Notes under the pieces: model-generated
What the model saw: the letters and a program-made list of their open reading frames with translations, nothing else
Told to the model about the DNA's origin: nothing
Databases searched by the model: none
Shown: positions 44,716-52,969 of the stretch, in pieces
Position numbering within the stretch: the stretch's first letter is position 1
How the letters are laid out: every line of letters starts with the position of its first letter
Assembly: GCF_002799155.1 (NCBI RefSeq)
Contig: NZ_NERD01000002.1
Coordinates: 1,612,001 to 1,676,000 of the forward strand
DNA from: Stenotrophomonas maltophilia
Lineage (GTDB): Bacteria > Pseudomonadota > Gammaproteobacteria > Xanthomonadales > Xanthomonadaceae
DNA: 64,000 nt
Reading direction: 5' to 3'
Program-made: the position numbers and the translations under genes

Positions 44716-45789
44716 TCAACGGGGGCGGAAGAGATAGTGGGCGACCAGCCACTGCTGGCCGTCGTCGTAGCCGAACAACTCGGCGCATGCCATCCAGAAC
44801 ATGCGCCAGCGCTGCCACCAGATCTTCGCCGCGGCCTGGCCGTAGGTTGCGACCAGAACCGGCATCACCTTCTCGCGGGCTGCGTCCTGGTTGGCCAGCC
44901 AGTGGTCGGCGGTTCGCTGGTAGTGGGTGCCGTCCAGCAGCCAGCGTTGATCGAGCCGCAGGTCGCGTTGGAAATGCAACAGGGTGTCGGCGGCAGGCAT
45001 CAGTCCGCCGGTGAAGAAGTGACGCCCCATCCAGTTGTCGCCACCCTCGGTTTCAAACGGATACATCAGCGTGCGATGGGCGAAGATGTGCACGAACAGC
45101 GCGCCGTCGGGCTTCAGCCACTGGCTGATGCGCGCGAGCAGCCGTTCGTAGTTGCGCACATGTTCGAACATTTCCACCGAGACACAGCGGTCGAAGCGTG
45201 CGCCGGGCAACTCGAGCTGGTTGACGTCGCGGGTCAGCACCTCGACGTTGTGCAGGCCCCGGGCCTGGCATTGCGCCATGATGTGCTGGCGCTGGCTGTG
45301 CGAATTGGACACCGCCGTGATCGCAGCGGCGGGGTAGCGCTCGGCCATCCACAGGGTCAGCGAACCCCAACCACAGCCCAGTTCGAGAATGTGCTGGCCA
45401 TCGGCCAGTCCGGCGCGCTGGCCGTACAGTTCCAGCATGGCGTCCTCGGCCTGGTCCAACGTTTCGCGCCCGGTGGGGTAGTAGCAGCTGCTGTACTTCA
45501 GCCGCTTGCCCAGGCAGGCCTGGAAGAAGGCCGCGGGAACTTCGTAGTGCTGGCGGTTGGCCGCGTCGGTATGCAGCGCGAGTGGGCTGCCGGCCAGTTC
45601 TGCGATGCGACGGTTGAAGCGCGCGGACTGTGCCTCGATGCCGCCCAGCATTTCCTCGCGCAGGCGTTGCGCGCACAGGCGACGGATGCCGGCCCGCAGT
45701 GCCGCATCGGGAACCAGCCCGCGTTCGGCCCAGGCGATCAGCCCGGTTTCCGCGTCGTCGGCCGGGGTCAGTGACGGGATCGCGCTCAT
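44716..45789 (-). CDS. Cyclopropane-fatty-acid-synthase-family methyltransferase (second copy)
   Basis: 357 residues from MSAIPSLTPADDAETGLIAW. SAM-binding motif HILELGCGWGSLTLWMAER, NSHSQRQHI and the active-site region VEMFEHVRNYERLLARIS. It shares YEVPAAFFQACLGKRLKYSS and CYYPTGRETLDQAEDAML with CFA synthase-like enzymes. The product may be a methylated or cyclopropane acyl chain. The gene overlaps DUF1295 by 4 nt and is 8 nt before the lipocalin. It is about 60 residues shorter than the first copy at 47115. Confidence 0.9.
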   Translation of the reverse strand: MSAIPSLTPADDAETGLIAWAERGLVPDAALRAGIRRLCAQRLREEMLGGIEAQSARFNRRIAELAGSPLALHTDAANRQHYEVPAAFFQACLGKRLKYSSCYYPTGRETLDQAEDAMLELYGQRAGLADGQHILELGCGWGSLTLWMAERYPAAAITAVSNSHSQRQHIMAQCQARGLHNVEVLTRDVNQLELPGARFDRCVSVEMFEHVRNYERLLARISQWLKPDGALFVHIFAHRTLMYPFETEGGDNWMGRHFFTGGLMPAADTLLHFQRDLRLDQRWLLDGTHYQRTADHWLANQDAAREKVMPVLVATYGQAAAKIWWQRWRMFWMACAELFGYDDGQQWLVAHYLFRPR

Positions 45790-46571
45790 GCGGAATACTC
45801 CTTGGAAGAACGGGGAAACCAGGGGAAGAACATCGGCGTGCTGCGCTGGTAGGCGCGGTAATCGTCGCCGCGGCTGCGCAGTGCCTGCTTCTCGGTGAAC
45901 GGGATGCCGCTCAGGTAGCGCAGGAACACGTACATCAGCAGCGGGCCGGCCCACGCCAGCCACCACAGTGGCGAGCCGACCGCGAGCAGGACATAGCTGA
46001 ACCAATGCAGCCACTCGAAGAAGTAGTTGGGGTGGCGGGAGTAGCGCCAGAGCCCGTCGCGGCAGGTGTGGCCCTTGTTCGCTGGATTCGCGCGGAACCT
46101 GGCCAGCTGATGGTCGGCCAGGCTCTCGCCACCGACGCTCAGCAGCCAGACGAATGCGGCGGCTACTGCCCACGGTGTCAGGCCGGCGCGGGGATTGGCA
46201 GCCACCGCGACGAAGGGCAGGGCGAACAGCACGACCAGCAGCGCCTGGGCCATGAAGAAGCCGAAGATCCTGCCCTGATGCCCCTGCCAGTGCTCGCGCA
46301 GATAACGGTAGCGGCCGTCCTCCTGTTCGTGGCGGACCCGATGCCACAGGTGCAGCGCCAGACGGCTGCCCCACAGGCCACCGAGCACGCCCAGCGCGAT
46401 CCGTGGCGCGGCCGCACCCTCGCCGAGCAGCGCCAGCAACAGGGCCGAAGCGCCCACGCCCTTGGCCCAGAGCACATCGACCACGCCGATGTTGCGGTGG
46501 CGGCGCTGCCAGGCCCAGCCCCAGCTCATCACCAGCACGGCATACAGCAGGACCCACAACAGAGTGATCAT
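45786..46571 (-). CDS. DUF1295 membrane protein (steroid 5-alpha-reductase-like)
   Basis: 261 residues from MITLLWVLLYAVLVMSWGWA, six to seven membrane helices. The family block SRHPNYFFEWLHWFSYVLLA and the C-terminal FTEKQALRSRGDDYRAYQRS match DUF1295/isoprenylcysteine methyltransferase-like proteins. These may reduce or modify lipids. It overlaps both neighbours by 4 nt, so it is translationally coupled. Confidence 0.9.
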   Translation of the reverse strand: MITLLWVLLYAVLVMSWGWAWQRRHRNIGVVDVLWAKGVGASALLLALLGEGAAAPRIALGVLGGLWGSRLALHLWHRVRHEQEDGRYRYLREHWQGHQGRIFGFFMAQALLVVLFALPFVAVAANPRAGLTPWAVAAAFVWLLSVGGESLADHQLARFRANPANKGHTCRDGLWRYSRHPNYFFEWLHWFSYVLLAVGSPLWWLAWAGPLLMYVFLRYLSGIPFTEKQALRSRGDDYRAYQRSTPMFFPWFPRSSKEYSA

Positions 46572-47113
46572 GACGGTGCTCCGGCCAAGGGCGGCGGGAT
46601 GGTGCGGGAACCGCGACGAGCGGCCGCGCACAGCAGTGAAAGCGCGATGGCCCAGCCCACGCCGAGCACCAGCAGGCCCTGCCACAGCGGCGCAGTGAAT
46701 CGAACCGCATCGAAACCGCGCGCTGCGGAGAGATAGGCCAGCGGGGCCAGCAGCAGGCCGAACGCGGCTGGCAGGGCAGGGTGGCGCAGCAGGAAGCGCA
46801 TCGAAGTGGTCAGCGTCATCGCAAACGCGGCCCACAACGCCATGATCCAGGGGGGCGGTACCCAATCGAGTGGGGCGGCAGCGTAGCGCACGGTGCTGCT
46901 GGCGGCGGCACTGGCGTCGACCAGCCACGCGCAGGCCAGCGCCAACAGCATCAGCCGAAGATCCAGCCGAGGTTGCGGCGAGGTCAGCAGCTGGCTGCCG
47001 ATGTAGAGCGACGCTGCCAGCAGCGCTGGCCATTGCCAGCCGCGCCCGGCGCCGGCAACGGCGCACAGCCAGACCAGCTGGTTGCCAAGCAGATTGGCCC
47101 AGAACCGGCGCAT
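46568..47113 (-). CDS. DUF2878 membrane protein
   Basis: 181 residues, start MRRFWANLLGNQLVWLCAVA, about five membrane helices. DUF2878-type segments are 'NLLGNQLVWLCAV', 'ACAWLVDASAA' and 'PPPWIMALWAAFAMTL'. Function is unknown, but the family recurs beside CFA synthase and DUF1295 genes. 1-nt gap from the upstream methyltransferase and 4-nt overlap downstream. Confidence 0.85.
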   Translation of the reverse strand: MRRFWANLLGNQLVWLCAVAGAGRGWQWPALLAASLYIGSQLLTSPQPRLDLRLMLLALACAWLVDASAAASSTVRYAAAPLDWVPPPWIMALWAAFAMTLTTSMRFLLRHPALPAAFGLLLAPLAYLSAARGFDAVRFTAPLWQGLLVLGVGWAIALSLLCAAARRGSRTIPPPLAGAPS

Positions 47114-47114
47114 C

Positions 47115-48374
47115 TCAGCCGCCTTGACCCGATGCGCCAACGGGACGATGCCCCGGGCGCGCCAGCAGCAGATGCGAAACGCCGATCGAACGCTCCAGGA
47201 AGCCGCCCTCGCAATAGGCCAGGTAGAACTCCCACATCCGGCAGAAACGCGTATCAAAACCTTGTGCCTGCACAGCGGGCAGCTGGGCAAGGAAGCGTTG
47301 GCGCCAGGCGCGCAGGGTCAGTGCGTAGGAGTGGCCGAAATCCTGCTGGGCGACCAGCTGCAGGTCACAGGATCGCGTCTTGGCCGCCATGATCGCGTTG
47401 ATCGACGGAATGAAGCTGCCCGGAAACACATAGCGCTTGATGTAGTCGACGCTGCGCCGCGCCTGCTCGTAGCGGTGATCTTCGATGGTGATGGCCTGCA
47501 GCAGGGCGACACCATCGGGTTTGAGCAGGCGCTGCAGCGTTGCCATGTAGGTGTCCAGGTATTCGGCGCCGATGGCTTCGATCATCTCGATCGATACCAG
47601 CTTGTCGAACTGGCCCTGCAGGTCGCGGTAGTCCTGCATCAGCAGTGTGACCTTGTCCTGCAGGCCGGCGACGCGGACGCGCTCGGTGGCCAGCGCATGC
47701 TGCTCGGCGGAGATGGTGGTGGTAGTAACGTGGCAGCCATGGTGTCGTGCCGCGTGCAGCGCAAAACCACCCCAGCCGGTGCCGATTTCCACCACGCGGT
47801 CGCCTGGCTTGAGCTGCAGCTGCTGGCAGATGTGGTCCAGCTTGCGCCGCGAAGCGGACTCCAGCGGTTCGCTTTCGCTGGCGAACAAGGCCGAGGAATA
47901 CATCAGGTCCGGCGACAGGAACAGGGCGAAGAAATCGTTGCCGAGGTCATAGTGCGCGGCAATGTTGCGACGGCTGCCTTCACGGCTGTTGCGTCGCAGG
48001 CGGTTCCAACCGCGCAGCAGCCAGCCTCCCACGCGCGCCGGGCCGTGTTCCATGCTGTCGAGCAGATCGCGATTGCGCACCAGCAGCCGTATCAGGGCGA
48101 CCAGGTCATCGCAGTGCCACTCGCCGTGGATGAAGCTTTCACCCGCGCCGACGCTGCCCTGTGCCGCCACCTTGCGATAGAACGCCGGGTCTTCGATGGT
48201 GACGGTGACATGCAGTTCGCCGCGGGCATCGCCCAGCCAGACTTCGCCCAGCGCGTCGCGCACGCACAGGCGGCCGTCGCGCATCGGGGCGAGCTGGGCC
48301 AGCAGGCGGCGGCGCAGGAAGGCATCCAATGCGCCGGGGCGCGGCAGCGCGACCGAAGGAGTCATCGAGTTCAT
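47115..48374 (-). CDS. Cyclopropane-fatty-acid-synthase-family methyltransferase (first copy)
   Basis: 419 residues from MNSMTPSVALPRPGALDAFL. Canonical CFA-synthase features: N-terminal domain ending FIHGEWHCDDLVALIRLLVR, AHYDLGNDFFALFLSPDLMY SAM entry, VVEIGTGWGGFALHAARHHG, and SIEMIEAIGAEYLDTY with the catalytic-site Glu. In Rhodobacter, ChrR/RpoE-controlled family members methylate vaccenic acid towards furan fatty acids; the same is possible here. 4-nt overlap with DUF1365, 1-nt gap to DUF2878. Confidence 0.93.
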   Translation of the reverse strand: MNSMTPSVALPRPGALDAFLRRRLLAQLAPMRDGRLCVRDALGEVWLGDARGELHVTVTIEDPAFYRKVAAQGSVGAGESFIHGEWHCDDLVALIRLLVRNRDLLDSMEHGPARVGGWLLRGWNRLRRNSREGSRRNIAAHYDLGNDFFALFLSPDLMYSSALFASESEPLESASRRKLDHICQQLQLKPGDRVVEIGTGWGGFALHAARHHGCHVTTTTISAEQHALATERVRVAGLQDKVTLLMQDYRDLQGQFDKLVSIEMIEAIGAEYLDTYMATLQRLLKPDGVALLQAITIEDHRYEQARRSVDYIKRYVFPGSFIPSINAIMAAKTRSCDLQLVAQQDFGHSYALTLRAWRQRFLAQLPAVQAQGFDTRFCRMWEFYLAYCEGGFLERSIGVSHLLLARPGHRPVGASGQGG

Positions 48375-49138
48375 CGCGGTTTCTCGGCAAGGGTGGGGTG
48401 GTCGTGCACGGGATTGCGTTTCAGCCACAGCCGCAGCGCGTGCCAGTGGATGGCGGCCACCACCTGGGTGGTCATCAGTGGATAGCAGGCGAGGACGCGG
48501 GCCAGCCCGCGACCATCCAGGGCGCGCCGTTGCATGACCTGGGTGGCATCAAACTGGCGCGCGCCGTCGCGCCAGACCTGCATGTGCACGCGCAGGCCCT
48601 CATCGGGGCGGCTGAACCGCCAGTCGTAGTGGCAATCCATCGGCATGAAGGGCGAGACATGGAAGCATTTGTCGAACTGCCAGCGCAGCGAGGTGCCTTC
48701 GTGCGTGGCCGTCGCGACTGGCAGCACGTAGGTGTGCCGTTCCTTCCAGGGCGTATTGGTGATCTCGGCGACGATGCAGTCCAGCGTGCTGCCATCGGCC
48801 CGGTAGCAGTAGTAGATACTGACCGGGTTGAACACATGCCCGGCGAAGCGAAGATGGGTAAGCAGGCGGACCGGGCCGGTCGGCCGGTAGCCGAGGGTGG
48901 TTGCAGCGTGGTCGCGCACCGCATCGGCCAAAGGCCGGGCGGGATCGCCGAAGTAATCGCTGCGACGGAACTCGGCCAGGTTGCGGCGATTGACCGACCA
49001 CAGCCAGCGCCCGGCGAACACGCTGTCGAGCTCATCCAGGTCGAGCAGCAGCTGTGCGATCGGATAGCGGAACGCATGCGGGTGTGGAAGATGCCTGCGG
49101 TGCATCACCTGCCCGAAGTAGAGCGCACTGGCGCTCAT
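48371..49138 (-). CDS. DUF1365 family protein
   Basis: 255 residues, typical LYFGQVMHRRHLPHPHAFRY start, HLRFAGHVFNPVSIYYCYRA, EITNTPWKERHTYVLP and FHVSPFMPMDCHYDWRF blocks. The family is nearly always next to FAD oxidoreductase and CFA synthase genes and is thought to act in lipid modification; the biochemical step is unknown. It overlaps both neighbours by 4 nt. Confidence 0.92.
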   Translation of the reverse strand: MSASALYFGQVMHRRHLPHPHAFRYPIAQLLLDLDELDSVFAGRWLWSVNRRNLAEFRRSDYFGDPARPLADAVRDHAATTLGYRPTGPVRLLTHLRFAGHVFNPVSIYYCYRADGSTLDCIVAEITNTPWKERHTYVLPVATATHEGTSLRWQFDKCFHVSPFMPMDCHYDWRFSRPDEGLRVHMQVWRDGARQFDATQVMQRRALDGRGLARVLACYPLMTTQVVAAIHWHALRLWLKRNPVHDHPTLAEKPR

Positions 49139-50412
49139 GCAGCCACCTCGCCGGGAGCGGCCATGACGCGGTGCGGTTCGCAGGTGCGCAGTGCATCGAC
49201 CACGCGGCGGGCGCTGCGGATGCCGTCCTCATGGAAGCCCCAGCCCCAGTAGGCGCCGGCGAACCAGGTGTGGCGGCGGCCCTGCAGCTCGGCCCAGCGC
49301 TGTTGCGCGCGCACTGCGGCATGGTCGTGCACCGGGTGCGCATAGTGCAGGGTGCGCAGCACCTGGGACGGGTCGATCGCCGCGCTGCGGTTGAGCGTTA
49401 CCACCAGGGGTATGCGGCCGGGCAGGCCCTGCAGCAGGTTCATGCAGTAGCTGACCGTGCAGGGCGCGGCAGGGTCGCGGGGCACGTGGGCGTTCCATGC
49501 CGCCCACGCCTTGCGGTTGCGCGGCAGCAATGACGCATCGGTGTGCAGCACCGCCTCATTGGCCTGGTAGCGGATTGCGCCGAGCACCTCGCGCTCGATG
49601 GGGTCGGCGTCACGCAGCAGCGCCAGGGCCTGGTCGCTGTGGCAGGCCAGGATGACCTCATCGAAGCCTTCCACGCCGGCCGCGCTGTGCACGCGTGCGC
49701 CCCAGGGCATGCGCTCGACCGACTGCACCGGGCACTCCAGCCGCTCATGCACCCGCCAGCGGGCGCGCAGGGCATCGACATAGCGCGCCGATCCACCGCT
49801 CACCACCCGCCACGGTGCGCGCCCGGTCATCTGCAGCATCTGGTGGTTGGCCATGAACTGGGCCAGATAGCGGGCCGGGAAATCCATCACCGTGGCCGTC
49901 GGTGACGACCACAACGCGGAGGCCATCGGCAGCAGGTGCTCGTCGATGAAGGCATCGCCGTAGCGCTGGCTGCGCAGGTATTGCCCCAGCGTTGGACCCG
50001 CGTCTTCTGCCAGCAACAGGGGGGCATCGCGGTAGAACCGGCGCAGGTCGGCCAGCATGCCCCAGAACCGCGGCGATACCAGGTTGCGGCGCTGGCAGAA
50101 CAGGCCATCCAGCGAGGTGGCGTTGTACTCCACGCCGCTGCGCTCGCTGTGCATCGAGAAGCTCATCGTGGTCGGCTGCGAGGCTACGCCCAGCTCGTCG
50201 AACAGCGCGGTCAGCAGCGGATAGTGCTGGGGATTGAACACGATGAACCCGGTGTCCACCGCCATGCGCATGCCATCCACCTGCACGTCGTGGGTGTGGG
50301 TGTGGCCGCCCAGATAGTCGTTGGCCTCGAACAGCGTGACGTCGTGTTCGCCGTCCAGCCACCAGGCGCTGGCCAGCCCTGCAATGCCCGAACCGATGAT
50401 CGCGATGCGCAT
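49135..50412 (-). CDS. NAD(P)/FAD-dependent oxidoreductase (flavin amine oxidase-like)
   Basis: 425 residues. Dinucleotide-binding GSGIAGLASAWWLDGEHDVT and NDYLGGHTHTHDV at the N-terminus; the substrate half contains MASALWSSPTATVMDFPARY and IRYQANEAVLHTD. The C-terminal FAD segment FAGAYWGWGFHEDGIRSA closes the fold. It probably desaturates or oxidises an acyl chain. A similar amine-oxidase-type gene in the Rhodobacter RpoE regulon takes part in furan fatty acid synthesis; this is analogy. 1-nt gap after the desaturase, 4-nt overlap with DUF1365. Confidence 0.92.
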   Translation of the reverse strand: MRIAIIGSGIAGLASAWWLDGEHDVTLFEANDYLGGHTHTHDVQVDGMRMAVDTGFIVFNPQHYPLLTALFDELGVASQPTTMSFSMHSERSGVEYNATSLDGLFCQRRNLVSPRFWGMLADLRRFYRDAPLLLAEDAGPTLGQYLRSQRYGDAFIDEHLLPMASALWSSPTATVMDFPARYLAQFMANHQMLQMTGRAPWRVVSGGSARYVDALRARWRVHERLECPVQSVERMPWGARVHSAAGVEGFDEVILACHSDQALALLRDADPIEREVLGAIRYQANEAVLHTDASLLPRNRKAWAAWNAHVPRDPAAPCTVSYCMNLLQGLPGRIPLVVTLNRSAAIDPSQVLRTLHYAHPVHDHAAVRAQQRWAELQGRRHTWFAGAYWGWGFHEDGIRSARRVVDALRTCEPHRVMAAPGEVAA

Positions 50413-50413
50413 G

Positions 50414-51364
50414 TCAGTACCTCGCCTTCGCCAGCACCCACTCGGGAATGGGCTTGAGCCCTTTGACCAGCCCCAGCGCCGCCATCGCGCGCAGCCCGTA
50501 CCAGGTCAGGTCCACTTCCCACCAGCGGAAGCCCTGGCGGACGGTGCCCGGGAAGAAGTGGTGGTTGTTGTGCCAGCCTTCGCCGAAGGTGAGCAGCGCC
50601 AGCCAGAGGTTGTTGCGGCTGTCATCGCGGGTCTCGAAGCGGCGGCGGCCGAAGCGATGGGCCAGCGAATTGATGGTGACCGTGGCGTGGAACAGCACGA
50701 TGGTGGAGATGAAGAAGCCCCATACCAGCAGTTGCGGGCCGGAGGTGTGCAGGCCCGGCGCCCAGCGCTCCAGCCCGGCGCCCAGTGCATACAGCGCTGC
50801 GGCCAGCAGTACCGGCACAGCCGTATCGAAGCGGTCCAGCCAGCGCAGTTCCGGGAAGCGTGCCAGGTCCGGTACCCGCGACAGATCGGTGGCAAAGGCC
50901 TCGTGGGTCAGGAACCAGCCCATGTGGCTGCGCCAGAAGCCGCCTTCACGGGGGGAGTGCGGGTCCAGCGGCTGGTCGGCGTGACGGTGATGGTGGCGAT
51001 GGTGGGCGGCCCACCACAGCGGCCCGCGCTGCACGCTGGAGGCGCCGATCACCGCGAACACGAACTGCACGGGCCGCGATGCCTGGAAGGTGCGGTGCGA
51101 GAAGTAGCGGTGGTAGAACGCGGTGATGGCGAACATGCGCACCGCATAGAGCGCTGCGGCGACGATCACCGCTGTCCACGAGATGCCCACCCAGAGCACC
51201 GCGATGCAGGCCAGGTGCATCAGTGCGAACGGCACGGCGCGTACCCAGTCGATGCGGCCCGGCCGTTCGCCGCTGGCGTCTGCGGCGTTGCCGGTATCGA
51301 ACCAGCGCTGCAGCGTGCGCAGCAGGCGCCAGCGTCGACGGGGGAGGGGCGCTACAGAGGCCAT
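50414..51364 (-). CDS. Membrane acyl-CoA/acyl-lipid desaturase
   Basis: 316 residues from MASVAPLPRRRWRLLRTLQR. Three histidine boxes of the di-iron desaturase family: HRYFSH, HRHHH (in WWAAHHRHHHRHADQ) and HNNHHFFPG. Four membrane helices. It likely introduces a delta-9-type double bond, producing the unsaturated substrate for the CFA-type methyltransferases downstream. First gene of the eight-gene operon, 28 bases from the ECF -10 box. Confidence 0.93.
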   Translation of the reverse strand: MASVAPLPRRRWRLLRTLQRWFDTGNAADASGERPGRIDWVRAVPFALMHLACIAVLWVGISWTAVIVAAALYAVRMFAITAFYHRYFSHRTFQASRPVQFVFAVIGASSVQRGPLWWAAHHRHHHRHADQPLDPHSPREGGFWRSHMGWFLTHEAFATDLSRVPDLARFPELRWLDRFDTAVPVLLAAALYALGAGLERWAPGLHTSGPQLLVWGFFISTIVLFHATVTINSLAHRFGRRRFETRDDSRNNLWLALLTFGEGWHNNHHFFPGTVRQGFRWWEVDLTWYGLRAMAALGLVKGLKPIPEWVLAKARY

Positions 51365-51391
51365 GGCGGATCTCGGCGGGTGTCGTGACCT

Positions 51392-51421
51392 CCTGTACGC
51401 AGCAGGATGCGCATTGGATGC
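51392..51421 (-). promoter_or_regulatory. ECF promoter of the lipid operon
   Basis: Read on the minus strand: -35 GCATCCAA (51421 to 51414), 16-nt spacer, -10 TACAGG (51397 to 51392). Start site would be near 51385, about 21 nt before the desaturase ATG. Same element and spacing as at 52241-52270 and 52283-52312. Confidence 0.82.
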
Positions 51422-51445
51422 ACCACGGCGCATTGAATTTCGACT

Positions 51446-52222
51446 TCACCTGGGCGTCACGACGCAGCGCTCCGCCAGGGGTTGCGCCCACGCCTGCTGC
51501 CAGTCGCTTGCTGATCGCCCGACGGGCGGAGAGTTGAAGCGAACGATCACCTGTGGGTAGCTGCCGCGCGCATCGCGCAGGTTGCTGGTGCCGCGGAACT
51601 CCAGCAGGCGGCGGTCGGCAGTGGCGTAGACCAGGGCCAGGCGCGGCGCGATGCCGCCGTACCAGGTGTCCACACTCACCTCGATGGCCTGGGCATCGAC
51701 GTCCTGCCAGCGAACAGGGCCGGTGCGCCGCACCTGCACCGGGAAGTAGCGCTGGCGCGCCGGCACCAGGAATGGCAGCGTGATGCGCTCGCCCCGCAGC
51801 AGTGCCGGCCAGTGCAGGCGCACCGCCGCGTCGAATCCTGCATCTATCACCGCGTCCGGCGGCAGTTCAAGCCGGCGCTGACGCAGCTGGCTGGCGGCAT
51901 CTTCCTGCCAGGAGATCGACACCGAATCGCCGGCGGCCTCCACCTCGGCCTTCTGGCCACTGCGGCGGTCCTCGAGCAAGTAGCCCCGTGCCTGCGGCCG
52001 GGCGCTTGCCGGCAGATGCTTGCGAGCGAAAGGCTTGCCATCCGGACACTGGTACAGCACCCAGCGCTCGGCGCCCTCCGTTGCCTCGCGCTGCCAGTGC
52101 ACTTCACGGTAGAGGATGTCGCCCTGTGCGGAGGTGGCCACGCCCTCGCTTCGCAGCCAGGGGGCCGCCAGCGCGGCATGGGGCAGGCACAGCAGCAGCC
52201 AGGCGGTGCGCATGGTGTTCAT
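51446..52222 (-). CDS. Secreted protein of the ECF regulon (DUF3108-like)
   Basis: 258 residues from MNTMRTAWLLLCLPHAALAA, a Sec signal peptide; the second Met of MNTM is an alternative start. Mature protein is beta-rich (GDILYREVHWQREATEGAER, VEVSVDTWYGG-like, RLALVYATADRRLLEFRGTS). A beta-barrel fold like DUF3108 is suggested, with low confidence. It is transcribed from the minus-strand ECF promoter at 52241, divergent from the sigma factor, and lies 82 bp upstream of the desaturase operon. Confidence 0.78.
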   Translation of the reverse strand: MNTMRTAWLLLCLPHAALAAPWLRSEGVATSAQGDILYREVHWQREATEGAERWVLYQCPDGKPFARKHLPASARPQARGYLLEDRRSGQKAEVEAAGDSVSISWQEDAASQLRQRRLELPPDAVIDAGFDAAVRLHWPALLRGERITLPFLVPARQRYFPVQVRRTGPVRWQDVDAQAIEVSVDTWYGGIAPRLALVYATADRRLLEFRGTSNLRDARGSYPQVIVRFNSPPVGRSASDWQQAWAQPLAERCVVTPR

Positions 52223-52240
52223 CCGTAAGGGCGGGCTCTG

Positions 52241-52270
52241 GTCATACGCCGGGAGCGGCTGGTTGGATGC
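52241..52270 (-). promoter_or_regulatory. ECF promoter of the secreted-protein gene
   Basis: Minus strand: GCATCCAA (52270 to 52263), 16-nt spacer, TATGAC (52246 to 52241). Its -35 is the mirror image of the sigma-operon -35 (52283), separated by 12 nt, so two divergent promoters share one palindrome. Confidence 0.8.
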
Positions 52271-52282
52271 GTTGGGTAACCT

Positions 52283-52312
52283 GCATCCAATTGCTGCCCC
52301 CGCGCGTACAGA
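52283..52312 (+). promoter_or_regulatory. Autoregulatory ECF promoter of the sigma-chrR operon
   Basis: Plus strand: GCATCCAA (52283-52290), 16-nt spacer, TACAGA (52307-52312), about 33 nt before the sigma factor ATG. The ATCC core agrees with the TGATCC -35 known for Rhodobacter RpoE; the family link is inference. Confidence 0.82.
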
Positions 52313-52345
52313 GGACAGACCTTCACCCGCCCGCCGCGAACGCAG

Positions 52346-52969
52346 ATGTACCCTGACGCCGCCAGCACTCTCCTCAACTTCGATACCGCACGCACCGTGT
52401 CCAGTTCCCAGCAGCCGAGCAGCGAGCCGACGAACTGGGCCGGTGACATGGACGGCGTGGCGCGGCTGCGCGATCGCGACTGCTTCATGCGGATCTACGA
52501 CCATTTCATGCCGCGGTTGTGCGTGTACCTGCGTGGCCTGGGCGTGCCTGACGCGGTGGCCGAGGAGCTGGCGCAGGAGAGCCTGTTGCGGCTATGGCTG
52601 CGTGCGGCTGACTTCGATCCTGCGCAGGGGGCACTGAGTACCTGGCTTTACCGCATCGCGCGCAACCTGCATATCGACCGCGTGCGGCGCGAACGCAGCT
52701 GGATGCAGGTACAGGCAGCGGTGGAAGATGCGGCAACACTGGACGTGGTTGAGCGCAGCAGCGCCGAGCAGTTCGCCGACCAGGCGCGCCTTCGCCAGCG
52801 CATCAACGAGCTGCCTGCGGTGCAGGCGCGGCTGGTGCGGATGTCCTATTTCGAAGCCAAGAGCCACAGCGAGATTGCCGAGGCGCTGGGCATGCCGCTC
52901 GGGACGGTCAAGTCACACCTGAGGCGGGCGTTCCTGCAGCTGCAGTCGAAAGTGGGAGGTGCGCTGTGA
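52346..52969 (+). CDS. rpoE: ECF RNA polymerase sigma factor (RpoE/ChrR-linked, ECF11-like)
   Basis: 207 residues from ATG 52346; an internal ATG at 52448 (MDGVARLRDRDCF) is the family-like start, so the first 34 residues are uncertain. Region 2 is FMRIYDHFMPRLCVYLRGLG and LAQESLLRLWLRAADFDP; region 4 is RMSYFEAKSHSEIAEALGMP and LGTVKSHLRRAFLQL. In Rhodobacter such factors respond to singlet oxygen. Its own promoter carries the GCATCCAA element. Overlaps chrR by 4 nt (GTGA). Confidence 0.92.
   Translation: MYPDAASTLLNFDTARTVSSSQQPSSEPTNWAGDMDGVARLRDRDCFMRIYDHFMPRLCVYLRGLGVPDAVAEELAQESLLRLWLRAADFDPAQGALSTWLYRIARNLHIDRVRRERSWMQVQAAVEDAATLDVVERSSAEQFADQARLRQRINELPAVQARLVRMSYFEAKSHSEIAEALGMPLGTVKSHLRRAFLQLQSKVGGAL

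Noticed and set aside
48322..48329. GCATCCAA inside the first CFA-type methyltransferase gene
   Set aside because: The 16-nt offset reads AGCGCG with no -10, and it lies inside coding sequence in sense opposite to the operon.
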